Assembly: GCA_027484685.1 (NCBI GenBank)
Contig: JAIXSO010000013.1
Coordinates: 1-64,000 of the forward strand
Length of the DNA stretch: 64,000 bases
Source of the DNA: Bacteroidota bacterium
GTDB taxonomy: Bacteria; Bacteroidota; Bacteroidia; UKL13-3
Reading direction: 5' to 3'
Below the pieces are notes generated by a model, which was not told the origin of the DNA, made no database searches, and saw only the letters and a program-made list of their open reading frames with translations. Each line of letters begins with the position of its first letter. Position 1 is the stretch's first letter. Position numbers and translations under genes: made by a program. Shown here one piece after another: positions 17,067-25,594 of this stretch.

Positions 17067-17624
17067 TTGAAAAACGAGAACATAGATAAATTGCTCTTTG
17101 ACGAAAATGAGCATTTATCAAAATTACATCAAATAGTAAAAGATACTTTAGAGTCGGAAGAACTGATTATTCGTAATTTACTAAATCCGCCTATTGAAAC
17201 CATTACCCAAGGACAACGCATTTCGGACAAGGTTGCGCAATTTGGAGGTAGTTGGAAATTTATTATCCTATTCGGGCTAGTATTCACTGTTTGGATTGTG
17301 TTTAATCTATTGGCGTTAGGAGTTTTTAAATTCGATCCTTACCCTTTTATTTTAATGAATTTAATTCTTTCGTGTATTGCTGCATTGCAGGCACCTGTTA
17401 TACTCATGAGTCAAAACAGGCAAGAAGAAAAAGATAGGATGCGTGGCGAAAACGATTACATGATTAACCTAAAGGCCGAAATGCAAATACGAAGCCTACA
17501 TCAAAAAATGGATTTATTGCTCGAAGAGCAAATAAAAACCCTATTTGAAACCCAACAAAAGCAATTTACTTTATTGAAAGAAATTAACTTAAAGCTTGAC
17601 AAACTAAAACATGCAGGCTTTTAA
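17067..17624 (+). CDS. DUF1003 domain membrane protein
   Basis: 185 residues with the DUF1003 pattern: 'ISDKVAQFGGSWKFI' before the first membrane helix (about 67-90), a second helix 'YPFILMNLILSCIAALQAPVI' and 'MSQNRQEEKDRMRGENDYMINLKAEMQI', ending in a coiled coil. The family is of unknown function and often found in stress-induced clusters. TTG is the only suitable start, immediately after the stop codon of the upstream gene. Confidence 0.85.
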   Translation: MKNENIDKLLFDENEHLSKLHQIVKDTLESEELIIRNLLNPPIETITQGQRISDKVAQFGGSWKFIILFGLVFTVWIVFNLLALGVFKFDPYPFILMNLILSCIAALQAPVILMSQNRQEEKDRMRGENDYMINLKAEMQIRSLHQKMDLLLEEQIKTLFETQQKQFTLLKEINLKLDKLKHAGF

Positions 17625-17652
17625 TATTCACTGTTTTTAAACCACCATAACT

Positions 17653-17877
17653 ATGCAAACCGAAGAAGATTTAAATAAAGAAATATTAACCATAACTATG
17701 GATATTGTAAAAAATCATCCTGAACTTTCAAAGTATTTAGATGAAATGCCTGTTACTATTCCTAATAAAGAAAATCCTGAAATTACTTTGAAGGCCTTAA
17801 AAGCTTACAGGCATTCTTTAACTACGCTATTAAGTAAATACGAGCAAGGGCACGACACAATTGTACCAAAACCTTAA
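17653..17877 (+). CDS. Small hypothetical protein
   Basis: 74 residues, soluble and acidic, no signal peptide and no motif I recognise; central 'KYLDEMPVTIPNKENPEITLKALKAY'. It lies 28 bases after the DUF1003 gene and probably shares its transcript. The following 114 bases before the CsbD gene hold no frame and may carry a promoter. Confidence 0.65.
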   Translation: MQTEEDLNKEILTITMDIVKNHPELSKYLDEMPVTIPNKENPEITLKALKAYRHSLTTLLSKYEQGHDTIVPKP

Positions 17878-17991
17878 TCAATTTAACAAGTGTGATTAAT
17901 GTAACTTAATTCCATACATATGTAATAACAGTGGTTAACTAATACATCACCTTTGAAGAGTGTTACAATACACATTTAAAACAAAAAGATA

Positions 17992-18180
17992 ATGACAAAT
18001 TTAACCGAATTAAAAGGCAACTGGAACGAAACCAAAGGTAAACTTAAACAAAAATTTGCTATACTAACTGACGATGATTTGTTATTAGTAGAAGGTAAAC
18101 ACGATGAAATGATGGGTAAAATACAAACGCGTTTAGGAAAAACCAAAGAAGAGATTCAAAAATTAATAGCTGATTTATAG
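17992..18180 (+). CDS. CsbD-family stress protein
   Basis: 62 residues with the CsbD pattern '[49 protein letters not shown]'. Members are small hydrophilic proteins induced by general stress in many bacteria; molecular role unknown. Stands between the DUF1003 operon and the lipoprotein gene of the same cluster. Confidence 0.9.
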   Translation: MTNLTELKGNWNETKGKLKQKFAILTDDDLLLVEGKHDEMMGKIQTRLGKTKEEIQKLIADL

Positions 18181-18235
18181 TATCTGTATTTACTAAAATA
18201 TTTCATTCGCAATAAATAAAAAAAACAAAATCAAT

Positions 18236-18676
18236 ATGAAAAAAACAATTATTAAAGCCATAACAATAGGCTTTGTATCAATAAGTATTTTAGGTGCTTG
18301 TAACTCTCCTTCAAAAAAAGTAGAAAACGCCCAAACCAATGTAGATGAAGCTAACAAAGAGTTAGACGAAGCCAATGTAGCTTACCTAGTTGAGGTAGAT
18401 ACTTACCGCAAAGAAGCTGCAGAAAAAATTAATGCTAACAACAAAAGCATAGCTGAGTTTAACGAACGTATAGCTAAAGAAAAAAGTGCAGCAAAAGCCG
18501 ATTACCAAAAGAAAATAGCTGATTTAGAAACTAAAAATTCTGACTTAGAAAAAAAATTAACTGATTATAAAGATGATGGAAAAGAAAATTGGGAAAAATT
18601 TAAAACTGAGTTTAACCAACAAATGACTGATTTAGGCGAAGCAATAAAAGGTTTAACCATTAAAGATAAGAAGTAA
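18236..18676 (+). CDS. Coiled-coil lipoprotein
   Basis: 146 residues. A lipoprotein signal (ISILGAC, lipidated Cys about 22) is followed by an almost continuous, Lys/Glu/Ala-rich coiled coil (30-135) with heptads such as 'IADLETKNSDLEKKLTDYKDD'. Likely a periplasmic rod anchored in a membrane. The next gene, an outer-membrane barrel, starts one base after its stop, so the two are co-transcribed and may interact. Function otherwise unknown. Confidence 0.75.
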   Translation: MKKTIIKAITIGFVSISILGACNSPSKKVENAQTNVDEANKELDEANVAYLVEVDTYRKEAAEKINANNKSIAEFNERIAKEKSAAKADYQKKIADLETKNSDLEKKLTDYKDDGKENWEKFKTEFNQQMTDLGEAIKGLTIKDKK

Positions 18677-18677
18677 T

Positions 18678-19247
18678 ATGAAGAGATTAGCAAGTATTTT
18701 AATTATAGTATTTAGTTTATTTCAGTTAAATATTACAGCACAAGAAAAATTTGGAAACACGTTAAACCTCGGTGTGGGTATTGGTGGCAGAACTGGTTAT
18801 TATGGTTATGCAGCACGCTCATTACCGGTGTTTCATTTAAACTACGAGTTTGATGTAGCTAAGGATTTTACATTAGCGCCTTTTATCAGTGTTTCAACGT
18901 TTACTAACGATTACTATTGGGGTAATAATAACAATCCATATAGGAATTATACCTACCGCGAAACCATAATTCCAGTTGGTGTTAAGGGTACTTATTATTT
19001 TGATAATTTACTAAAAGCCAATAAAAAATGGGATTTTTATTTAGCAGGTTCTTTGGGCTTTGCCATTATAAATAAAAGTTGGGAAAATGGCTACAATGGT
19101 GATAAAAACTATTATGGTGGTGGCAGTAACTTATTTTTAGATATTCATATTGGAACCGAATATCACTTTAATAATAGTGTAGGCGCTTTCTTAGATTTAT
19201 CAAGCGGTGTATCTACTATAGGTTTGGCTTTTCACGGTAGTAAATAA
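18678..19247 (+). CDS. Small outer-membrane beta-barrel protein
   Basis: 189 residues with a signal peptide (1-21, ITAQE) and alternating hydrophobic beta-strands rich in Tyr, Gly and Asn, including a 'NNNNPYRNYTYRE' loop. Fits the general outer-membrane beta-barrel class (about 8 strands); no closer family recognised. Coupled to the upstream lipoprotein gene. Confidence 0.75.
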   Translation: MKRLASILIIVFSLFQLNITAQEKFGNTLNLGVGIGGRTGYYGYAARSLPVFHLNYEFDVAKDFTLAPFISVSTFTNDYYWGNNNNPYRNYTYRETIIPVGVKGTYYFDNLLKANKKWDFYLAGSLGFAIINKSWENGYNGDKNYYGGGSNLFLDIHIGTEYHFNNSVGAFLDLSSGVSTIGLAFHGSK

Positions 19248-19255
19248 ATAAAATT

Positions 19256-19408
19256 ATGGGCAATATATTATATGCATTTGCGGTAGTATTAATTATATTA
19301 TGGGCAATAGGCTTTGTAAGTTATAACGCTGGCGGTTTAATTCATGTACTTTTGGTAATAGCGTTAGTAGCTATTATTTTAAGAGTAATTCAAGGCCGCA
19401 AATTATAA
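19256..19408 (+). CDS. lmo0937-type two-helix membrane peptide
   Basis: A 50-residue frame beginning MGNILYAFAVVLIILWAIGF and ending in VIQGRKL, with two membrane segments separated by 'SYNAGGLIHVL'. This is the pattern of the lmo0937/DUF5670 family, tiny membrane proteins common in stress clusters next to YtxH and CsbD genes. It begins 8 bases after the preceding stop codon. Function unknown. Confidence 0.85.
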   Translation: MGNILYAFAVVLIILWAIGFVSYNAGGLIHVLLVIALVAIILRVIQGRKL

Positions 19409-19442
19409 ACAACAATTTTTTAAAATTTAATAAATAAACAAA

Positions 19443-19697
19443 ATGAACAACGGTAAAGTAGTATTAGGAATGTTAGCAGGAGTAGCTGCTGGTGCAGTAT
19501 TAGGAATTTTATTTGCTCCTGAAAAAGGATCGGTAACACGCAGAAGAATTGCACAAAAAGGTTCTGACACCATGGACGATTTAAAAGACAAATTGGATGA
19601 ATTAATGGAAACATTAACCGATAAGTTTGAAGAAGTTAAGGAAGATGCAATGGATCTTTTTGAAAAAGGAAAAGAAAAAGTTGAAGCCTCTAAATAA
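19443..19697 (+). CDS. YtxH-domain protein
   Basis: 84 residues: 'GMLAGVAAGAVLGILFAPEKGSVTRRRIAQKG' is the YtxH signature (glycine-rich membrane segment followed by APxxG-x-x-xR), then an amphipathic Lys/Glu helix. General-stress membrane protein family of unknown mechanism; usual neighbour of the holin-like gene that follows. Confidence 0.9.
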   Translation: MNNGKVVLGMLAGVAAGAVLGILFAPEKGSVTRRRIAQKGSDTMDDLKDKLDELMETLTDKFEEVKEDAMDLFEKGKEKVEASK

Positions 19698-19756
19698 GCT
19701 ATTAATTCATAAAAGAATTAACACTTAAATACACATAATTTATTTTGACTATAACA

Positions 19757-20107
19757 ATGGAAATGGAAGAGAAATCAACATTTATGGAGCCTTTATTTGA
19801 AAGAGCGGAGGCCTATGGAAAAAGCAGTTTTGAGTTATTAAAACTAAAAGCTTTGCAAAAATCAGCATCAATAATTTCAGTATTAACAGTACGTATTATT
19901 TTAGTATTATTTATGGTTTTGGTTATCCTTAATTTGAATATTGGGGTGGCACTTTGGCTAGGTAATGTATTAAATAATATGTACTTTGGATTTTTTTGTG
20001 TAGCAGCTTTTTACCTAGTTATAGTGGGTATTTTATGTGTATTTTTAAATAAATTTATTCAAAAAAGAATAAACCAGTCTATTATTAACCAAATACTTAC
20101 TAAGTAA
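19757..20107 (+). CDS. Holin-superfamily-like (YqjE/DUF1469-type) membrane protein
   Basis: About 117 residues from the ATG at 19757 (a TTG twelve bases upstream is possible). An N-terminal amphipathic helix ('AYGKSSFELLKLKALQKSASI') precedes two membrane helices (about 40-62 and 72-97), the layout of the putative phage-holin superfamily III/YqjE proteins found in envelope stress clusters rather than in phage. Followed after 2 bases by a partner gene. Confidence 0.75.
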   Translation: MEMEEKSTFMEPLFERAEAYGKSSFELLKLKALQKSASIISVLTVRIILVLFMVLVILNLNIGVALWLGNVLNNMYFGFFCVAAFYLVIVGILCVFLNKFIQKRINQSIINQILTK

Positions 20108-20109
20108 TA

Positions 20110-20499
20110 ATGGCAAAAATGGACTCAATAGAAATACTAAATTTAGCAATTGCAGAAATGGAATTGAAACAAGCCGCTGATAAAGCTTTATTGCAAGAGC
20201 AATTTAAAATTACTTATGCTAACTTATCTCCAGCTAATTTAATAAAAAATACGTTTAAAGATTTAACTCACAACGATGAGTTTAAAGACGATATTTTAGA
20301 TACAGCCATTGGTTTAGCTACTGGCTATTTATCAAAAAAGGTAATTATTGGCAATAGTCATAATCCTTTAAAACAGTTATTGGGCGTGGTATTGCAAATG
20401 GCAGTTACCAATTTAGTTACCAATAATACCGATGCTATCAAAACTACTTTGATGGGTTTAATCAATAAATTTTCAAGCAAAAAAGATACTCCTGAATAA
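20110..20499 (+). CDS. Hypothetical protein, partner of the holin-like gene
   Basis: 129 residues, N-terminal helix 'AIAEMELKQAADKALLQEQFKITY' and a weakly hydrophobic middle (GLATGYLSKKVIIGN...LLGVVLQMAVTNLVTNN). Genes of this shape often follow the holin-like gene in Bacteroidota stress clusters, but no function is known to me. Overlapping transcription unit with the next gene, which starts two bases later. Confidence 0.7.
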   Translation: MAKMDSIEILNLAIAEMELKQAADKALLQEQFKITYANLSPANLIKNTFKDLTHNDEFKDDILDTAIGLATGYLSKKVIIGNSHNPLKQLLGVVLQMAVTNLVTNNTDAIKTTLMGLINKFSSKKDTPE

Positions 20500-20500
20500 T

Positions 20501-22333
20501 TTGGGTGTTAAATATATTTTTGTTGTTATTATTATTTTACTAAGCTTTTATGCTAGCGCACAAATAGTAAAAGATACTAGCAATTTTTACTACAAATTGG
20601 AAAAACGTGCTGACAAGCATGTGTTTACTAGCATGGTTTACGATGTGATTTTTGAAAGTATTGATACCATAGAAACCATTGAACCTAATAAATTTTTAAA
20701 GAAAAACGCAGTTAATCCTTTTTTGAAATACAAAGGAAAAATAATCCGCGATATACATGTAATTGTTCTTGATCCTTTTGGTTATTCAGTTAATAATTTT
20801 TATGGCGAAAAACCAGATTATTTAGAAAAACTAGGAAATAAATTCCATGTAACTACCAAAGAACACATCATTAAAAACTTACTGCTTTTTAAACCTAACG
20901 AGCATGTTGATGTACTTGCAATTTCTGAAACGGAGCGTATTTTAAGGCTTTCGCCCTATACTTTTGATGCACGCATTTATGTACAAAAAAACACCGATTC
21001 AAAATCTGATAGCATTGATATTTTAGTAGTCACACAAGATAGATGGACTGCCACTGCTAGCAGTAATTTTGATGTTACAGCTCCTAATGTGATAGTTTAT
21101 GATAAAAATATTTTAGGGTTTGGGCATCAGTATGAACAAGGTTTTGCTTGGAATAATGGCCGACAGCATTTATCAACTTCGGGAAGGTATTCTATATTTA
21201 ATATCAAAAAAACATACATAAGTACAGCTGCATTTTACAGCACTGTTAAAGATGATAATCAGTTTGGTTTAAGTATTGAAAGATTGTTTTTTTCGCCATT
21301 AACCAAATGGGCCGGAGGTGTTAGTTCTACCAAATATTTAGGCGTTTATAGGCAAACTTATTACGAAACAGGAATTACAAATAGTTATGCTGTTGATTTC
21401 AATACTTTTGATATTTGGGCAGCTAAAAGTTTTAGTCAAGCTAAAAATAAGACCGAATCTATCAATAAACGAATCAGTAATTACATAGTTGGGGCAAGGT
21501 ATTTTAAAAGTGAATATTTTGACCGGCCTACATTTGCCATTGATACCGATAGGGTTAATAGAGACGAATCTTTATTTTTAATAAATTTAGGTTATTCGCA
21601 ACGCAAGTACTACCGCGATAGGTATTTATTTCGTTATGGTGCCAACGAAGATATTCCACAAGGAAATGTATTCGAAATAGTAGCAGGAACACTAAAAAAA
21701 GAGTTGAATACTATTGTTTATTATACAGGTATTAAATATGGCACGGGTAAGCATTTTAATAATTTTGGTTACCTCTCGTTAAGTGCAGGTTATGGCACCT
21801 TTTATAATTCAAACTATTTAAAAAATGGAGTGGTAAATTTTGATGTAAACTATTTTACCGATTTGCAACAACTTCGTAAATGGTATTACCGACAGTTTGT
21901 AAGGTTTAAATTTGTAGAAGGAATTGATAGAGAAAGTTATGAAAGTTTAAATTTAAACGGCTCTCTAATGTATGGGTTTAGCAGCAATAGCCTAAACGGA
22001 AAAAGCAAAGCCATTTTAAACTTAGAGTTTGTTTTATACATGCCATATAAGTTTATTGGTTTTCAGTTGGCTCCGGTGTTATTTTACAGTGTGGCAGGAT
22101 TAGCAAATAATTTTGGAAGTATGTTTAGCAATACATTTTACCAAGCTTTTGCAGTTGGCGTGCTTATACGAAACGAGTACTTGGTAAGTAGCACTTTTGA
22201 ACTTTCCATTGGTTTTTATCCATTCATGCCGGGCACTGCCGATAATAGTTTTGCAGCTAATCCAATAAGTAATTACAATATAAAAGCCCGTGACTATTTT
22301 ATAACCAAACCTGAATTGGTTTTGTATAAATAA
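20501..22333 (+). CDS. Outer-membrane protein with POTRA-like N-domain and C-terminal barrel (Omp85-like)
   Basis: 610 residues. Signal peptide 1-21 (FYASAQ); residues about 70-165 look like a POTRA-type module ('GKIIRDIHVIVLDPFGYS ... TKEHIIKNLLLFKPNEHVDVLAISETERILR'), and from 170 to the end there are many alternating strands with aromatic girdles, ending in 'KPELVLYK'. The layout is that of BamA/TamA/surface-antigen proteins with a single POTRA, but I cannot name a subfamily. TTG start directly after the upstream stop. The PPK2 gene follows after 10 bases. Confidence 0.7.
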   Translation: MGVKYIFVVIIILLSFYASAQIVKDTSNFYYKLEKRADKHVFTSMVYDVIFESIDTIETIEPNKFLKKNAVNPFLKYKGKIIRDIHVIVLDPFGYSVNNFYGEKPDYLEKLGNKFHVTTKEHIIKNLLLFKPNEHVDVLAISETERILRLSPYTFDARIYVQKNTDSKSDSIDILVVTQDRWTATASSNFDVTAPNVIVYDKNILGFGHQYEQGFAWNNGRQHLSTSGRYSIFNIKKTYISTAAFYSTVKDDNQFGLSIERLFFSPLTKWAGGVSSTKYLGVYRQTYYETGITNSYAVDFNTFDIWAAKSFSQAKNKTESINKRISNYIVGARYFKSEYFDRPTFAIDTDRVNRDESLFLINLGYSQRKYYRDRYLFRYGANEDIPQGNVFEIVAGTLKKELNTIVYYTGIKYGTGKHFNNFGYLSLSAGYGTFYNSNYLKNGVVNFDVNYFTDLQQLRKWYYRQFVRFKFVEGIDRESYESLNLNGSLMYGFSSNSLNGKSKAILNLEFVLYMPYKFIGFQLAPVLFYSVAGLANNFGSMFSNTFYQAFAVGVLIRNEYLVSSTFELSIGFYPFMPGTADNSFAANPISNYNIKARDYFITKPELVLYK

Positions 22334-22343
22334 ATATAATTAA

Positions 22344-23081
22344 ATGAAACACCCAATACTTTCGCACATACACACCTATCCAACCGAAAAAATAAGCAAG
22401 TTAAAAGCTAAACAGAAAATGATAGCATTAACCGAAACATTGATTCAAATTCAGGATAAGTTATTTGCACAACAAAAATATAAAGTACTGATAATACTGC
22501 AAGGAATGGACACCGCAGGAAAAGACAGTGCAGTTAAGCATGTTTTTTATGGCGTAAATCCAGCAGGATGTAATGTTAAATCGTTTAAAGCACCAACGCA
22601 CGAAGAACTTGCACATCATTTTTTATGGCGTATAAGTAATCATTGTCCTGCTAAAGGAATGATTCAAATATTTAACCGTTCACAATACGAAGATGTGTTG
22701 ATTCCGTTAATGAATGAAACATTAACTAAAAATCAGCTAACAGAAAGATGCAATGAAATCAACAACTTTGAAGCAGGTTTAATCAATAATGACACTATCT
22801 TAATTAAGTTTTTTCTGCATATTTCTCAAGACGAACAGTTAAAAAGGTTGGCAGAGCGTAAAACTAATATCACAAAAAAATGGAAGTATCAAAAAGGCGA
22901 TGTGAAGGATATTGCCAATCATAAAGCCTTTTTAGAATCATATCAATTTGTAATAAACAATTCCTTTAAAAAGTCCAATTGGCATGTAGTTCCAGCTGAT
23001 AAAAAATGGTATAAAAATTATTTCATTTTAGATAAAATTGTTAAAACCCTTCAAGAGTACAAAATTGAATATCCGAGCTGA
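22344..23081 (+). CDS. Polyphosphate kinase 2 family protein
   Basis: 245 residues with all PPK2 hallmarks: Walker A 'LQGMDTAGKDSAVKHVF' (52-68), Walker B 'FNRSQYEDVLIP' (about 112-123) and the lid with 'RLAERKTNITKKWKYQKGD'. The enzyme transfers phosphate between polyphosphate and nucleotides, so it may regenerate ATP or GTP from polyphosphate. The usual histidine in FNRSHYEDV is Gln here. Last gene of the envelope/stress run; followed by a long repeat region. Confidence 0.92.
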   Translation: MKHPILSHIHTYPTEKISKLKAKQKMIALTETLIQIQDKLFAQQKYKVLIILQGMDTAGKDSAVKHVFYGVNPAGCNVKSFKAPTHEELAHHFLWRISNHCPAKGMIQIFNRSQYEDVLIPLMNETLTKNQLTERCNEINNFEAGLINNDTILIKFFLHISQDEQLKRLAERKTNITKKWKYQKGDVKDIANHKAFLESYQFVINNSFKKSNWHVVPADKKWYKNYFILDKIVKTLQEYKIEYPS

Positions 23082-23090
23082 TTATTTCTG

Positions 23091-23480
23091 ATTTATTGAT
23101 TTTTGATTTGGAGATTTGGAGATTTTTGATTTAGAGATTGTTGGATTTAGAGATTGTTGGATTGTTAAATTGCTAGATTGTCTATTGCTTATTGCTTTTT
23201 CCGTTGGCTAATCCCGAAAGCTTTCGGGAGAACGGTAATTGATCTTTTGCCCATTGCCCATTGCCTATTGCTAATTGCCCATTGCTAATTGCCAATTACT
23301 TTTTCCGTTGGCTAATCCCGAAAGCTTTCGGGAGAACGGCAATTGATCTTTTGCTGATTGCCCATTGCCCATTGCCCATTGCCTATTGCTAATTGCATAT
23401 TGTTTATTGCTAGTTGCCAGAGGCTAGAAGCCAGAAGCTATTAGCCAGAAGCCAAAAGCCAGAAGCTAGTTTCCAGAAGC
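23091..23480. repeat. Degenerate 7/8-mer repeat region with duplicated palindrome module
   Basis: Non-coding stretch in three styles: 8-mers such as ttagagattgttggat (23091-23180), 7-mers of the ATTGCCC/ATTGCTA type (23180-23410), and 7-mers of the GAAGCCA type (23415-23480). A module of about 55 bases containing the perfect palindrome TCCCGAAAGCTTTCGGGA, framed by CCGTT/AACGG, occurs twice, centred in 23212-23229 and 23316-23333, exactly 104 bases apart. Confidence 0.9.
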
Positions 23481-23495
23481 CCCAAAAACCATCAC

Positions 23496-24317
23496 ATGAA
23501 AAAATTAACCAAAAGCATCATCAAAAATATATTCAAGCCGCGTAAGGCCGATTCACATAAAGGAGATCATGGTCATGCATTAATAATTGCTGGAAATTTA
23601 GGTAAAATGGGTGCAGCCGTTATTGCTTCAAAAGCGTGCTTACGCTCAGGAGCAGGATTGGTTACAGTTAATATTCCTAAAGAAGAAAGGTTTATTGTTC
23701 AAATAGCATTGCCTGAAGCAATGGTTAATTTTAGAACCGATTTAGGCAATGATTTAGAAAATTATTCAGCCATTGCCGTTGGTCCAGGATTAGGGTTAAA
23801 TGAGGGTAAATTAATTTCCGCTGTATTCAACAATTCTCATTGTCCATTATTGCTGGATGCAGATGCTTTAAATATGTTAGCTGCCGATAAAAATTTGTTT
23901 GCTAAAATTCCACCACAAACCATAATTACTCCTCATCCTAAAGAGTTTGATAGGTTATTTGGGGTGCATATAAACCATGATGAAAGGATACTTACCGCTG
24001 TTAATCAAGCTAAGTTGCTCAATATAATTATAGTGCTGAAAGGAGATAAAACCATTATTACTTATAATGGAATTGTTTATTTTAACGCAACAGGAAACTC
24101 TGGTTTGGCTAAAGGAGGTTCAGGCGATGCTTTAACAGGAATTATTACCGCTTTTTTAGCGCAAGGTTATGAACCTTTCAAGGCTGCTCAACTAGGAGTT
24201 TTCATGCATGGTTTAGCAGCTGATTTATCATTAAAAAAACAAAGTGTTGAAAGTTTATTGATTACTGATGTAATTGAAAATATGGGTAAAGCGTTCAAAA
24301 ATATTTATCCTAAATAA
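23496..24317 (+). CDS. nnrD: ADP/ATP-dependent NAD(P)H-hydrate dehydratase (stand-alone)
   Basis: 273 residues of the ribokinase-like NnrD fold: 'HKGDHGHALIIAGNLGKMGAAVIASKACLRSGAGLVTV' near the N-terminus, 'LDADALN' and 'TPHPKEF' in the middle, and 'GNSGLAKGGSGDALTGII' with the catalytic GSGD near 204-220. It repairs hydrated NAD(P)H. Many bacteria have it fused to the NnrE epimerase in a protein of about 500 residues; here only the dehydratase half is present and no epimerase gene is visible nearby. Confidence 0.92.
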   Translation: MKKLTKSIIKNIFKPRKADSHKGDHGHALIIAGNLGKMGAAVIASKACLRSGAGLVTVNIPKEERFIVQIALPEAMVNFRTDLGNDLENYSAIAVGPGLGLNEGKLISAVFNNSHCPLLLDADALNMLAADKNLFAKIPPQTIITPHPKEFDRLFGVHINHDERILTAVNQAKLLNIIIVLKGDKTIITYNGIVYFNATGNSGLAKGGSGDALTGIITAFLAQGYEPFKAAQLGVFMHGLAADLSLKKQSVESLLITDVIENMGKAFKNIYPK

Positions 24318-24419
24318 ACATGTGATTTATATAATAACTTCTGTTTTTAGTGTAATATAATAACCTCCTCTGCTTATCATATTTGTAAGGCATTTTTAAA
24401 TAATTAAAAAGCAGTCCTC

Positions 24420-25088
24420 ATGAATATAATTGAAGCTTTAAATTGGCGCTATGCTACGAAGCGCATGAATGGAAAAACCATTCCAAAAGAAAAATTACAA
24501 ATTATTTTAGATGCCATTTATTTAGCTCCTTCTTCATACGGTTTACAACCATATTCTATAATAGTTATTGAAAATTTGGAGTTAATGAAAAAAATTCAAC
24601 CCATTGCTTACATGCAACCTCAAATTACTGAGGCTTCTGTACTGTTGGTTTTTGCGGCTTGGGATTGTTTAACCCAACAAAAAATTGATGACTACATAAC
24701 TCATGTAGCTAAAGTTAGAAATATGAGTGAAGATAGCTTAAAACGTATCAAATTAGAAATAGGTAATTTACTTAAAAATACTGCTGAAGAAAACTTTTGT
24801 TGGCACGCCAAACAGGCAAGTATAGCTTTAGGTGTAGCCTTATGCGCAGCAGCTTTAGAGCAAATTGACTCTACTCCAATGGAAGGCTTTAACAGCGTTG
24901 ATTTAGATGAAGTATTGCAATTAAAAGAACGCGGTTTACGCAGTGTATCTATCATGGCTTTAGGTTACCGCGATATAGAAAACGATCCATTGGTGAACCT
25001 TCCTAAAGTTAGAAGAAATAAGGAAGAATTATTCATTTCCATTCAATCAGAAATTGGCTTTACTGCCAGTAATATCAATAATATTTAA
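24420..25088 (+). CDS. Nitroreductase-family NAD(P)H oxidoreductase
   Basis: 222 residues, FMN-dependent nitroreductase fold of the NfsB type: 'NWRYATKRMNGKTIPKEKLQIILDAIYLAPSSYGLQPYSIIVI' is the N-terminal FMN-binding block, 'SIALGVALCAAALEQIDSTPMEGF' the central helix and 'SIMALGYRDIENDPLVNLPKVRR' the C-terminal block. Substrate cannot be predicted (quinones, nitroaromatics or flavins). Stands next to a Dps gene, consistent with redox stress. Confidence 0.88.
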   Translation: MNIIEALNWRYATKRMNGKTIPKEKLQIILDAIYLAPSSYGLQPYSIIVIENLELMKKIQPIAYMQPQITEASVLLVFAAWDCLTQQKIDDYITHVAKVRNMSEDSLKRIKLEIGNLLKNTAEENFCWHAKQASIALGVALCAAALEQIDSTPMEGFNSVDLDEVLQLKERGLRSVSIMALGYRDIENDPLVNLPKVRRNKEELFISIQSEIGFTASNINNI

Positions 25089-25111
25089 TCATTTAAAAAA
25101 TCAAAAAAATT

Positions 25112-25585
25112 ATGAAACCACAAATAGGAATTTCAGAAAAACATTTATCAGTGAGCATTGAAATGCTTTCAATTATTTTAGCCGATGAAATGGTGCTTTA
25201 CGTAAAAACACGTAAGTTTCATTGGAATGTATCTGGCGAAAGTTTTATGGAATTACATAAACTTTTCCAAAACCAATACACTGAGTTGGAAGAAACCATT
25301 GATTTAATAGCTGAACGAATTGGAAAACTAGGTGGTAAAACCATTGGAACTATGCACGAATTTGCTAATTTAACAAGGCTTAAAGAATCGCCCAATAAAT
25401 ATCCTAATCAAAAAGATATGATGAAGGAATTATTGGAAGATTACGAAACTTTGATAGTTGAAATTAGAAAAGATATTGAAACCTGTAACGAAAAAAATAA
25501 AGATGCAGGCACTGTTGATTTTTTAACTGCTGTTATGGAACAACATGAAAGTACAGCTTGGGTTTTACGCAGGTATTTAAACTAA
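25112..25585 (+). CDS. dps: Dps-like DNA-binding ferritin
   Basis: 157 residues. The ferroxidase ligands have the Dps spacing: H37 (KFHWNV), H49, D64 and E68 (ETIDLIAERI). The protein stores iron while using peroxide and protects DNA. Starts 23 bases after the nitroreductase gene. Confidence 0.93.
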   Translation: MKPQIGISEKHLSVSIEMLSIILADEMVLYVKTRKFHWNVSGESFMELHKLFQNQYTELEETIDLIAERIGKLGGKTIGTMHEFANLTRLKESPNKYPNQKDMMKELLEDYETLIVEIRKDIETCNEKNKDAGTVDFLTAVMEQHESTAWVLRRYLN

Positions 25586-25594
25586 TTATTAGCC

